Below are positions 23,701-31,006 of a stretch of DNA of 39,514 nucleotides, in pieces. This DNA comes from an uncultured Bacilli bacterium. Lineage in GTDB: Bacteria > Bacillota_I > Bacilli_A > RF39 > UBA660. Numbering within the stretch: position 1 is the first letter of the stretch; each line of letters starts with the position of its first letter. The position numbers and the translations under genes were made by a program. The notes under the pieces are model-generated. The model was not told the origin of the DNA. It did no database searches and was given only the letters and a program-made list of their open reading frames with translations. The stretch is taken from contig CAKPMB010000015.1 in NCBI GenBank assembly GCA_934167885.1, forward strand, positions 1 to 39,514. The letters are read 5' to 3'.

Positions 23701-23716
23701 ATATTCTCCTATACTA

Positions 23717-24133
23717 CTAAAGTATATCATATTCTATCTTTAATATATCATCTATCCTAATATTTTGATTATTTTTAAAATATAGTATACTGTTAACTTC
23801 GTCAATTTTTTTTATGGTGTCATTAAGTTTTAAATAAACTCCTCCACTTTTTTTAGAATCATGTTCAAAATAAGTAATGCAAACAACAATATTATCATGC
23901 AAATGATCTTTTAAATATCTTAATTTATCATTTATTTCCATAATTTTATCATCTGATAATTCTATTTTGTCATAAACTATCCTGTCTTTTTCATTAATTT
24001 CATCACTATAGCCACTAAGAGCACTAAATGGTAAAAATTGTGTAGCTCTTTTTTCTAAATTCATCTTAACATGGGATGATGGATAAGGATATTCTAAATT
24101 AATAATACTTTCATATTTTTTTATATCAATCAC
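23717..24133 (-). CDS. YolD-like protein
   Basis: A 138-residue protein with the family signature RATQFLPFSALSGYSDEI near residue 29, followed by strands and turns (IVVCITYFEHDSKKSGGVYL). YolD-like proteins are regularly encoded beside UvrX/UmuC-type Y-family polymerases and are thought to help or regulate them, possibly as a UmuD counterpart. Its ATG overlaps the end of the polymerase gene by 4 bases, so translation is coupled. Confidence 0.85.
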   Translation of the reverse strand: MIDIKKYESIINLEYPYPSSHVKMNLEKRATQFLPFSALSGYSDEINEKDRIVYDKIELSDDKIMEINDKLRYLKDHLHDNIVVCITYFEHDSKKSGGVYLKLNDTIKKIDEVNSILYFKNNQNIRIDDILKIEYDIL

Positions 24134-25614
24134 TCGTGATGGCCCCCTATTTCTTTATTACGACTTCTAGTCGTTGCTAATGGATCTAAATTCATGCCTT
24201 TTAATATAGCATTTTTACCATATTTTTTCTTAATATCCAAAATAGTTTTTTGAATTTTCTTTTCGTTTTCTAAAAATACTTTTTCTTGTTTTTTAGCACT
24301 ATCTTCCTTTATAGAATCACTAAATAAGTCAAATTGTTGATAAACTTTATTATCAAAAGAAGTATTCTCATCTATTAAATTGCCAACACTTATATTAATT
24401 TTACGAACAAGTAAGGATTCTTTAACAATCTTATCATACAAACTAATTATTTTGTCACTTAGTATTTTAGTAGACGATGTATAATTTTCAAGAGTAATAG
24501 AAGCGTTAGAAGATTTAGGAATAATTCGCCCATAATGATCATACTCCGTTTCCCCATAATAATTATTATTAATATTTGAAACATCATAAATAATATTTAG
24601 CGAAAGCACATTGGTTACATATTTTTTATCAACAAGTTCTAATGATAATAATTCCATCATTTCAAGGACAATTAACCGGGCATCTTTATAATTATAAGGT
24701 GAATGTAAAACTTGACCTGAACTTAAACTTTTACCTTCAGGCTTACAATTTTTGATGCTTTTAATGGTAACATTTTCATAACCAAAAGCATGATCAATTA
24801 AAGTTTCAGCATTAACGCCAAACATTTTATATAAAACGTCTTCATTTTGAACAGCGCATAAAGCGACATCCCCCATTGTTTTAATATTATGCTTTAATAG
24901 ACGATTAGCGTATCCCTTGCCTACTCGCCAAAAATCGGTTATTGGTTCATGATTCCATAATTTTTCACGATACATTTTTTCATTTAAATAGGCAATACGC
25001 ACCCCAAACTCATTAGGTTGTTGATGTTTTGCTTCAATGTCCATAGCAATTTTACATAAATACATATTAGTTCCAATACCAGCCGTTGCCGTTATCCCTG
25101 TATTATCATAGACATCTTTTATCATTTTAGTAACTAACTCATTCGCTGATAAATGATATAATTTTAAATAATCCGTAATATCACAAAATACTTCATCTAT
25201 AGAATAAACATAAAGATCATCACTTGATATATATTTAAGATATATATTATAAATAGATGAACTATATTTCATATAATAAGACATTCTTGGTTTTGCAATA
25301 ATAAATGTTACTTCTAAAGACTTATTACGTTTTAATTCTAAATCATCATACGACTTACCATTTAACCCTCGACCATAAACCCTTCTTCTTTGGATATTTA
25401 CTTCTTTTACTTTTTCAACTACTTCATAAAGTCTTGCTCGTCCACTTAAGCCATATTGTTTAAGGGATGGCGTAACGGCTAAACATACTGTTTTTTCAGT
25501 TCGTTCACTATCAGCCACAACAAGATTAGTGGTAAGAGGGTTAAGATTTCGTTCACAACATTCAACAGATGCATAAAAACTTTTTAAATCAATACAAGCA
25601 TAAACTCTTTCCAT
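24130..25614 (-). CDS. Y-family DNA polymerase, UvrX/UmuC type
   Basis: A 494-residue translesion polymerase. Residues 6-9 give the CIDLKSFYASVECCE motif (usual D-x-x-x-F/Y-Y/F-A-x-V-E), and YSIDEVFCDITDYL holds the catalytic Asp-Glu. TAGIGTNMYLCKIAMDIEAK, the helix-hairpin-helix region (MGDVALC), and the little-finger domain (KSLSSGQVLHSPY) follow. Coupled to yolD, this is the usual Gram-positive UvrX layout. LexA control would be expected, but I see no clear LexA box in the 20-base gap to the lysozyme gene, so transcription may come from upstream. Confidence 0.9.
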   Translation of the reverse strand: MERVYACIDLKSFYASVECCERNLNPLTTNLVVADSERTEKTVCLAVTPSLKQYGLSGRARLYEVVEKVKEVNIQRRRVYGRGLNGKSYDDLELKRNKSLEVTFIIAKPRMSYYMKYSSSIYNIYLKYISSDDLYVYSIDEVFCDITDYLKLYHLSANELVTKMIKDVYDNTGITATAGIGTNMYLCKIAMDIEAKHQQPNEFGVRIAYLNEKMYREKLWNHEPITDFWRVGKGYANRLLKHNIKTMGDVALCAVQNEDVLYKMFGVNAETLIDHAFGYENVTIKSIKNCKPEGKSLSSGQVLHSPYNYKDARLIVLEMMELLSLELVDKKYVTNVLSLNIIYDVSNINNNYYGETEYDHYGRIIPKSSNASITLENYTSSTKILSDKIISLYDKIVKESLLVRKINISVGNLIDENTSFDNKVYQQFDLFSDSIKEDSAKKQEKVFLENEKKIQKTILDIKKKYGKNAILKGMNLDPLATTRSRNKEIGGHHE

Positions 25615-25634
25615 AAATTCTCCATTAATTATTT

Positions 25635-26858
25635 TTAATACATAATATCAACATCAACGGTATTACTATCAATCCCTGGAATTGCACAACTTGAAGTCAT
25701 TTGCCATATTTTATAATCACCTTTATAAGTAGTAGCACTAGTATAATGTGCAAGCCATACGGTGTAATCTCTTGGTAACCAAATATTTTCAAGATAATAC
25801 TTACTACTATAAAGAAGTCCCTTATAACCATTAGATGATACTGTTTTAATAAATTCTTCGGCGCTATTAGTTAAGGTATTAAAACTTACATTAAAACTAT
25901 TAAAACGTGACCAATTTTCCCAGTCAAAGGCAATAGGCAAATCAATTTTATAATTATTGTCCTTTAATTGTTTTATAACCCACTCTGCTTCATTCCTAGC
26001 CGATGTTACTGAATTAGCATATGAATAAAAATATACACCAACTTCCATACCAACCTTTTGAAATCCTTCAATATTTTGTTTAAACTTAGGATCAAGATAG
26101 AATTCGCCACCAAGACCATTCGTACCACCTATTTTAATAAAAACAAATTCAACACCAGCATCCTTAACTTTTTGATAATCAATATTTCCTTGCCATTTAG
26201 AAACATCTAATCCAATACGATTATTATTAGTTTTATATTGCTTTTTTATATCTTCAAATGGTATTTTCTTAACATTAGATGAAGATGAAGAACCACTACT
26301 AGTAGTAGATGGCTTATAAACATTAAGGGTAAATTTCTTAATAGTTTGATTATTACTAAAATCAGTTGCTACAAATATTAAAGGATACTTACCTACTTTA
26401 TTTAAATCATATTCACCAATTATTTCACATTTAGGATTATCATCATAATTATCACCACAAAAAATAGCATCCTCTAATTTTTTCTTAGAACCAACCGCTA
26501 CACTATAAGTATTATTAAGTAAAACTTTAGGCGGTGTTTTATCAACAATCATAACATCAAAACTATAAGGAATTTTTAAATTTTCTTCATTAATATAATA
26601 AAACTTCACCTTTTTTTGACCAAGAACACTAGTATCAATAATATTATTCTCCAATAACTCACCATTAATACTCTTGATTAAATCATCAACATAAACCTTG
26701 CTATTAAACTCGATGTGCAAATCATCAACAAGAGAAACTTTAATAATAGCATGTTTTATACGATAACTATAAATAGCCTTAGGAATAAAAATATAAGATA
26801 AAATTCCAATAATAATTATTATTAAGCTTATAAATAAAATCTTTATTTCTTTTTTCAT
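25635..26858 (-). CDS. Membrane-anchored GH25 lysozyme with an Ig-like domain
   Basis: About 407 residues. An N-terminal membrane anchor (ILFISLIIIIIGILSYIFIP) is followed by two beta-domains, one containing a cysteine pair (IFCGDNYDDNPKCE), a Ser/Thr-rich linker (SSGSSSSS), and a GH25 muramidase: NRIGLDVSKWQGNIDYQKVK, FVFIKIGGT, FYFYSYA-type VYFYSYANS, the catalytic Asp/Glu in FDWENW, YTVWLAHY and DSNTVDVDIMY. GH25 enzymes cleave the beta-1,4 bond between MurNAc and GlcNAc; here it probably remodels the cell's own wall. ATG 26858 is preceded by GGTGA; GTG codons upstream are less likely starts. It lies 20 bases before the polymerase gene. Confidence 0.9.
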   Translation of the reverse strand: MKKEIKILFISLIIIIIGILSYIFIPKAIYSYRIKHAIIKVSLVDDLHIEFNSKVYVDDLIKSINGELLENNIIDTSVLGQKKVKFYYINEENLKIPYSFDVMIVDKTPPKVLLNNTYSVAVGSKKKLEDAIFCGDNYDDNPKCEIIGEYDLNKVGKYPLIFVATDFSNNQTIKKFTLNVYKPSTTSSGSSSSSNVKKIPFEDIKKQYKTNNNRIGLDVSKWQGNIDYQKVKDAGVEFVFIKIGGTNGLGGEFYLDPKFKQNIEGFQKVGMEVGVYFYSYANSVTSARNEAEWVIKQLKDNNYKIDLPIAFDWENWSRFNSFNVSFNTLTNSAEEFIKTVSSNGYKGLLYSSKYYLENIWLPRDYTVWLAHYTSATTYKGDYKIWQMTSSCAIPGIDSNTVDVDIMY

Positions 26859-26876
26859 TAAAATCACCACGTCAAT

Positions 26877-26906
26877 ATTATAATTTAATTACTAAAAAAA
26901 AGTCTA
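26877..26906 (-). promoter_or_regulatory. Promoter of the GH25 lysozyme gene
   Basis: Minus-strand TAGACT (26906-26901), 18 bases, TATAAT (26882-26877), about 19 bases before ATG 26858. Confidence 0.55.
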
Positions 26907-26916
26907 TAACATAATA

Positions 26917-26952
26917 AAAAGACAATAAATTATTGTTCAATTATTGCCTTTT
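26917..26952 (-). terminator. Intrinsic terminator after the six-repeat InlB-B protein
   Basis: Minus-strand 12-bp stem AAAAGGCAATAA with TTATTGTCTTTT (one G-T) and a 12-base loop, followed by an A/T-rich tail. It overlaps the stop at 26951. Confidence 0.7.
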
Positions 26953-28501
26953 ATTTTGATAATGTAACACTAGCTTCATGACTAGCACCACTAATTATAA
27001 CTTTAACTTTACTTAAATCTTTAATTTTATCATAAGAACATACACCGTCAGCATCCGCTAACTTAACACCATCAGTCGTTTCAATAGAACTGAAACTAAT
27101 TGATGAACCATTTCGCGTAACAACTAATTTACAGCTTGTTTCATCATCTGAATCTATTGTCACTAAAACAGCATAAACATCTTCTTTAGTTACTTGACGC
27201 CATTTAGCTTTTAATATAATGTTAGATGTAACTGTGCTATTAAAATCATATGCCTTACCATTTAATTGCCATTCTACAAATTCATAACCATTTCTAGTTG
27301 GATTAGCAGGTTTAGTTACCTTAGTTCCATAGTTAATATTTTGTGTTTTAACATCACTTCCACCATCACTATCAAAGGATACTGTAAATACTTGAACATC
27401 CCATTTAGCTTTTAGGGTGATATTTTTAGTAACTTCACTATTAAAGTCATATGTTTTACCATCTAATTGCCACTCAACAAAAACATAACCTATTTTTTTA
27501 GGGTTGGTTGGTTTATTAACTTTACTACCTGGTTTAACATTCTGATTGTCAATCTTATTGCCACCATCCGTATCAAAAGAAACAACATATGATTGATCCC
27601 ATTTAGCGGTTAAGGTAATATCTTTAGTTACAACTTTAGTAAAGTCATAAGCTTTACCATCTAGTTGCCATTCAACGAAGACATAACCATTTCGTGTTGG
27701 ATTAGCAGGTTTAGTCACTTTACCATTTTCTAAAACTGTTTGACTTTTAACAGTTGAACCACCTTTTGAATTAAATGTTACGGTATATGATTCTGCTTTT
27801 TCCCAAATTGCCGTAAGTGTCATATCACTCTTAACAATTTGAGTAAAATCATAAACTAAACCATTTAATTGCCATTCTACAAATTTATAACCATTTTTTG
27901 TTGGATTAGTTGGTTTAGTAACCTTACCATTATATTTAATATTTTGATTTTTAATAGTATTACCACCATCTGTATCAAATTTAACAGTATATCGAATACT
28001 ATCTGCTTTATCATAAACAGCTTTTAGTTCTATATCTTTAACAACTGGCGTTGAAAAATCATAAGCCACACCATCTAATTGCCACTCTTTAAAGACGTAA
28101 TAAGTCTTAGTTGGAACAATGGTTGGTTCACTAACCTTATCATTTTCCCTAACTTGAACTGGTTCTATTTCTTCACCACCATCACTATTAAACGTTACTG
28201 TATAATAAGTTGAATTATCTTTCCAAACCGCTACTAAAGTCATATTTTTAGTTACTTTAGTTGAAAAATTATACTCTTGATTATTATAAGCCCAATAATT
28301 AAATTCATAACCATCTCTTGTAGGATCTGTTGGTCTTGTTACCGTTTCATTTTCTTTAACTGTTTGTTTTGAAACAGCACTTCCACCTTGACTATCAAAT
28401 AAAACTTCATACGTTTTCTTATTTAAAACAAAGAACATACCAATACAAACAATCCCTGCAATGGCAAAAAAACTTCCTAAAGCTACATACTTTTTACTCA
28501 T
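26951..28501 (-). CDS. Membrane-anchored surface protein with six InlB B-repeats
   Basis: A 516-residue protein. A membrane anchor (VALGSFFAIAGIVCIGMFFV) is followed by six tandem repeats of 66-69 residues. Each has VxFdsdGGs, a NPTRNGYxFVEWQL turn and a YDF...vTkdItLkAkW end; repeats 4-6 are most alike. A C-terminal domain of about 80 residues with two cysteines (ETSCKLVVTR, DGVCSYDKIK) closes the protein. There is no LPXTG motif, so the N-terminal helix is the only anchor. InlB B-repeats occur in adhesins and invasins and are common in gut Firmicutes, but no ligand can be named. The ATG has a strong AAGGAGG and a consensus-like promoter. Confidence 0.85.
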   Translation of the reverse strand: MSKKYVALGSFFAIAGIVCIGMFFVLNKKTYEVLFDSQGGSAVSKQTVKENETVTRPTDPTRDGYEFNYWAYNNQEYNFSTKVTKNMTLVAVWKDNSTYYTVTFNSDGGEEIEPVQVRENDKVSEPTIVPTKTYYVFKEWQLDGVAYDFSTPVVKDIELKAVYDKADSIRYTVKFDTDGGNTIKNQNIKYNGKVTKPTNPTKNGYKFVEWQLNGLVYDFTQIVKSDMTLTAIWEKAESYTVTFNSKGGSTVKSQTVLENGKVTKPANPTRNGYVFVEWQLDGKAYDFTKVVTKDITLTAKWDQSYVVSFDTDGGNKIDNQNVKPGSKVNKPTNPKKIGYVFVEWQLDGKTYDFNSEVTKNITLKAKWDVQVFTVSFDSDGGSDVKTQNINYGTKVTKPANPTRNGYEFVEWQLNGKAYDFNSTVTSNIILKAKWRQVTKEDVYAVLVTIDSDDETSCKLVVTRNGSSISFSSIETTDGVKLADADGVCSYDKIKDLSKVKVIISGASHEASVTLSK

Positions 28502-28560
28502 TTTTCCTCCTTATAAAGGACTAATTATTACTTAGCCAACCTTTACTCTCTCTATTATTA

Positions 28561-28589
28561 ATAGTAGCATTTTTAATAAAATTAGTCAA
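28561..28589 (-). promoter_or_regulatory. Promoter of the six-repeat InlB-B gene
   Basis: Minus-strand TTGACT (28589-28584), 17 bases, TACTAT (28566-28561) with a TGC extension just before the -10. It stands about 60 bases before the start codon. Confidence 0.7.
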
Positions 28590-28621
28590 TTATTTACGAT
28601 GGCATAAATTATCTAAATGTG

Positions 28622-29749
28622 TTAATTTTCTTTAGACGGATTAAATAAAATATTAAGGATTACTGATACTAACATAATAATAGATGCTACAATAAATGAT
28701 TCCCTAATCCCACCATTTACAGCTGACGTTAAGGCATTAATAATATATGGGGAGATAAATGATCCAATTTGTCCACATGCACTAAAGATAGCAATCGCCA
28801 AAGCACTACTACCACTATCGACCATACTTGATGATAAGGCTAAACCATATGGATTTCTGATTGAAAAAGCACATCCTAGAATAAAAGATGATAAATATAT
28901 TACATAAATATTCTTAGTAAAACCTAATATTAATAGACCAATAAAAGCAATAAGGGAAACAAATATTAAAGTTTTTTTCTTTAGAATATTAGATATTTTT
29001 TTAATATTTAAGCCTATTAATATACCTGTAATTGTCCAAATAGAAGTAGCAATACTACTTTCATATGTAGAAAAACCATTAAAGTCGCAAAGAATAGAAA
29101 TACTTGTATTAAAAGTATTTAAAGAAATAAAGAAAATTATTGATAAAAAGCCCAGTAATATTAATTTTTTAGGAATCACTTTGCGTGTCTTTTTTTGACC
29201 CTTTAAGTAATCATTTGGTAAAATAGTTAAAACCAATACTAAAATAGGAAGGGTTATTGCAAAACATAAATAGGCATATGGCCAATAACTCTGTGAAAAT
29301 AAACCACTTAAAGTTGATATTAAAGTGCCACCTAAACTTACAAAAATGGATTGATAACCCATAATTTTCATACAATCTTCACTATAAAAGGATACCATCG
29401 TTGAGCTTACTACTGCTACTAGCCCCATACCAAGACCTATTAAAATACTTGATAAATATAAAAGAAGCAAATTTGTAGAAATTATAAGTGGAACTATAGC
29501 ACCACTCATAATTAGTAAAAGACCAATAATCACTGCTTTTTTCATACCAATTTTTTCACATAAAGTATTAGCAAGAAACATTGTAATAATTGAAGATAAT
29601 GGTATAAGGGTTACAATTAATTGTATTCTTGTATTACTAACATTACTAAATGATTTCATAATACTAGCTACAATGGGAACAACCGATACATTTGATAGAA
29701 CTAATAAACTTAGTAACATTATTACTATAAAATATTTTTTATTCTTCAT
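28622..29749 (-). CDS. Major facilitator superfamily transporter
   Basis: A 375-residue protein with about twelve membrane helices, typical of MFS drug or metabolite exporters. The motif-A region appears as LCEKIGMKKAV between helices 2 and 3, and a glycine-rich GLGMGLVAVVSSTMVS helix follows. There is a short cytoplasmic loop rich in lysine (KGQKKTRKVIPKK) between helices 6 and 7. The substrate cannot be told from sequence. AGGAGTATAAGTAT precedes ATG, and the gene begins 12 bases after the thioredoxin-like lipoprotein, so it belongs to the same operon. Confidence 0.85.
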   Translation of the reverse strand: MKNKKYFIVIMLLSLLVLSNVSVVPIVASIMKSFSNVSNTRIQLIVTLIPLSSIITMFLANTLCEKIGMKKAVIIGLLLIMSGAIVPLIISTNLLLLYLSSILIGLGMGLVAVVSSTMVSFYSEDCMKIMGYQSIFVSLGGTLISTLSGLFSQSYWPYAYLCFAITLPILVLVLTILPNDYLKGQKKTRKVIPKKLILLGFLSIIFFISLNTFNTSISILCDFNGFSTYESSIATSIWTITGILIGLNIKKISNILKKKTLIFVSLIAFIGLLILGFTKNIYVIYLSSFILGCAFSIRNPYGLALSSSMVDSGSSALAIAIFSACGQIGSFISPYIINALTSAVNGGIRESFIVASIIMLVSVILNILFNPSKEN

Positions 29750-29761
29750 ATACTTATACTC

Positions 29762-30220
29762 CTATTTATCATTAAAATATATATATTTATCTAACCATTT
29801 AGCAAATGCTTGATTATCTTGATATGCATCAAAATCATCATCACTATTAGCATCTAAATAATCAACAATTTGGCCATTTTGAATAATAACAATAGATGGA
29901 CCATACTTTATAGTTTCATAATACTTCGTATTTTTGAAGTCATTAAAAGGGATTTTTAAAAAAGTAACATCATATGTATCAACAAATGATTTAAAAACAT
30001 CATCACATGGTTTAGCAAAAGCACAATAATTATTGTAAACATACAATACATAATTACCGTTATTATTATCAACAAAAGATGAATCTACTTCTATAAAATC
30101 ACCTTTTTCATAATATTCACTATCTAAATAAATTCTTTCAATATTATCATCTTGTTTTATTTTATTAGAACATCCTCCTAAAAAAACTAATATCAACAAT
30201 AACCATCCTATCTTTTTCAT
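29762..30220 (-). CDS. Lipoprotein with thioredoxin-like fold
   Basis: A 152-residue lipoprotein. The signal peptide ends in the lipobox LGGC (residue 17), so the mature protein is lipid-anchored. YVLYVYNNYCAFAKPCDDVF gives a CX5C pair at the start of the first helix, where thioredoxins carry CXXC, and KYGPSIVIIQNG supplies the cis-proline loop. This suggests a degenerate or modified thioredoxin fold; redox activity is uncertain. It overlaps the preceding rhodanese-like lipoprotein by one base (TAATG), so the two are coupled. Confidence 0.7.
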   Translation of the reverse strand: MKKIGWLLLILVFLGGCSNKIKQDDNIERIYLDSEYYEKGDFIEVDSSFVDNNNGNYVLYVYNNYCAFAKPCDDVFKSFVDTYDVTFLKIPFNDFKNTKYYETIKYGPSIVIIQNGQIVDYLDANSDDDFDAYQDNQAFAKWLDKYIYFNDK

Positions 30221-30876
30221 TATTTAACCTCATGTAAATTATTAAAGTCTATATTATGATAAGTTACTTTCCAAAAATCATAACTAACTTTATCATATTT
30301 TTCATTTTTAACTATAACATTATTTTTACCACTATAATACCAATAACCACCAACATTATATATTTTATCACTATCCCATCCTAAGGATACTAACATATTT
30401 TTAGCCATTCCAGCATAACCGCCACCACCACACATTAAGAAAATATATTTATCTTTTGGAAATAAATATTCTAAAATTTCAAGTGATTCGGCATAATTAG
30501 AGGTATATTGATTATTTTCATATGTAAATAACGTTTTACCACTATACGTATTGCCAACACTAGATGGTAGTCCTAAAACGTTTACTAAATATGGATAAGG
30601 AACAACTTCAAAACCTTTAATAAAACCTGAAAGATAAGAATCCCCTCCAATACTTTCATAATTAGCAGGATCTTTTAACATACGCATATCACGATAAACA
30701 CTATCCGTGCGATTTAAATAATTATCGATAGTTAATTCGTTAATATTCTTATCAATCCCTAAACTACCACGTTCCCCACCTGTTACTGTAGGTTTAGGAA
30801 GATACTTTTTATTGGAACAACCTAATACCCCTATTAAAATAAATAATAATACAAAAACAATTTTTTTATTTTTCAT
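30220..30876 (-). CDS. Lipoprotein with rhodanese-like domain
   Basis: A 218-residue lipoprotein with lipobox VLGC at residue 20. The mature part has a rhodanese-like pattern: DSYLSGFIKGFEVVPYPYLV, then IFLMCGGGGYAGMAKNMLVS (active-site cysteine, glycine-rich loop and following helix) and YNVGGYWYY. Rhodaneses bind or transfer persulfide sulfur, or act as regulatory binding domains; an extracytoplasmic lipid-anchored form is seen in several gut Firmicutes. It is followed directly by the thioredoxin-like lipoprotein and an MFS transporter, which suggests a shared sulfur or redox task at the membrane. That is inference. Confidence 0.75.
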   Translation of the reverse strand: MKNKKIVFVLLFILIGVLGCSNKKYLPKPTVTGGERGSLGIDKNINELTIDNYLNRTDSVYRDMRMLKDPANYESIGGDSYLSGFIKGFEVVPYPYLVNVLGLPSSVGNTYSGKTLFTYENNQYTSNYAESLEILEYLFPKDKYIFLMCGGGGYAGMAKNMLVSLGWDSDKIYNVGGYWYYSGKNNVIVKNEKYDKVSYDFWKVTYHNIDFNNLHEVK

Positions 30877-30894
30877 AATTCCTCCAACAAAAAA

Positions 30895-30924
30895 ATTATA
30901 ACTAAAAATTTATAAAATTAGCAA
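30895..30924 (-). promoter_or_regulatory. Promoter of the lipoprotein-MFS operon
   Basis: Minus-strand TTGCTA (30924-30919), 18 bases, TATAAT (30900-30895), about 19 bases before the start codon at 30876. Confidence 0.55.
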
Positions 30925-30925
30925 T

Positions 30926-30960
30926 AACTTTGTAGTTGAATATACTAAACTTATAGTTGA
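30926..30960. repeat. Two imperfect direct repeats upstream of the lipoprotein operon promoter
   Basis: AACTTTGTAGTTGA (30926-30939) and AACTTATAGTTGA (30948-30960) have a 22-bp period and lie immediately upstream of the -35 element. Each is itself close to a dyad (AACT...AGTT). Activator sites are a reasonable guess. Confidence 0.5.
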
Positions 30961-30974
30961 GTTTATATAATAAT

Positions 30975-31006
30975 TAAAAAAGATAACTTTTAATTATCCT
31001 TTTTAA
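30975..31006 (-). terminator. Intrinsic terminator of the phosphoketolase gene
   Basis: Minus-strand stem AAAAAGGATAA/TTATCTTTTTT with a 7-base loop and a T-run. It overlaps the stop at 31003. Confidence 0.7.

Noticed and set aside
24130..25614. Polymerase gene as DinB (Pol IV)
   Set aside because: The YolD partner, the CIDLKSFYASVECCE start and the C-terminal region fit the UvrX/UmuC branch better than DinB.
25615..25634. LexA box before the Y-family polymerase gene
   Set aside because: The 20-base gap has no CGAAC- or GAAC-N4-GTTC-type dyad.
27180..28390. Repetitive DNA at 27.2-28.4 kb as a mobile or CRISPR-like array
   Set aside because: The periodicity of about 200 bp is the coding of tandem InlB B-repeats, as the conserved protein motifs show.
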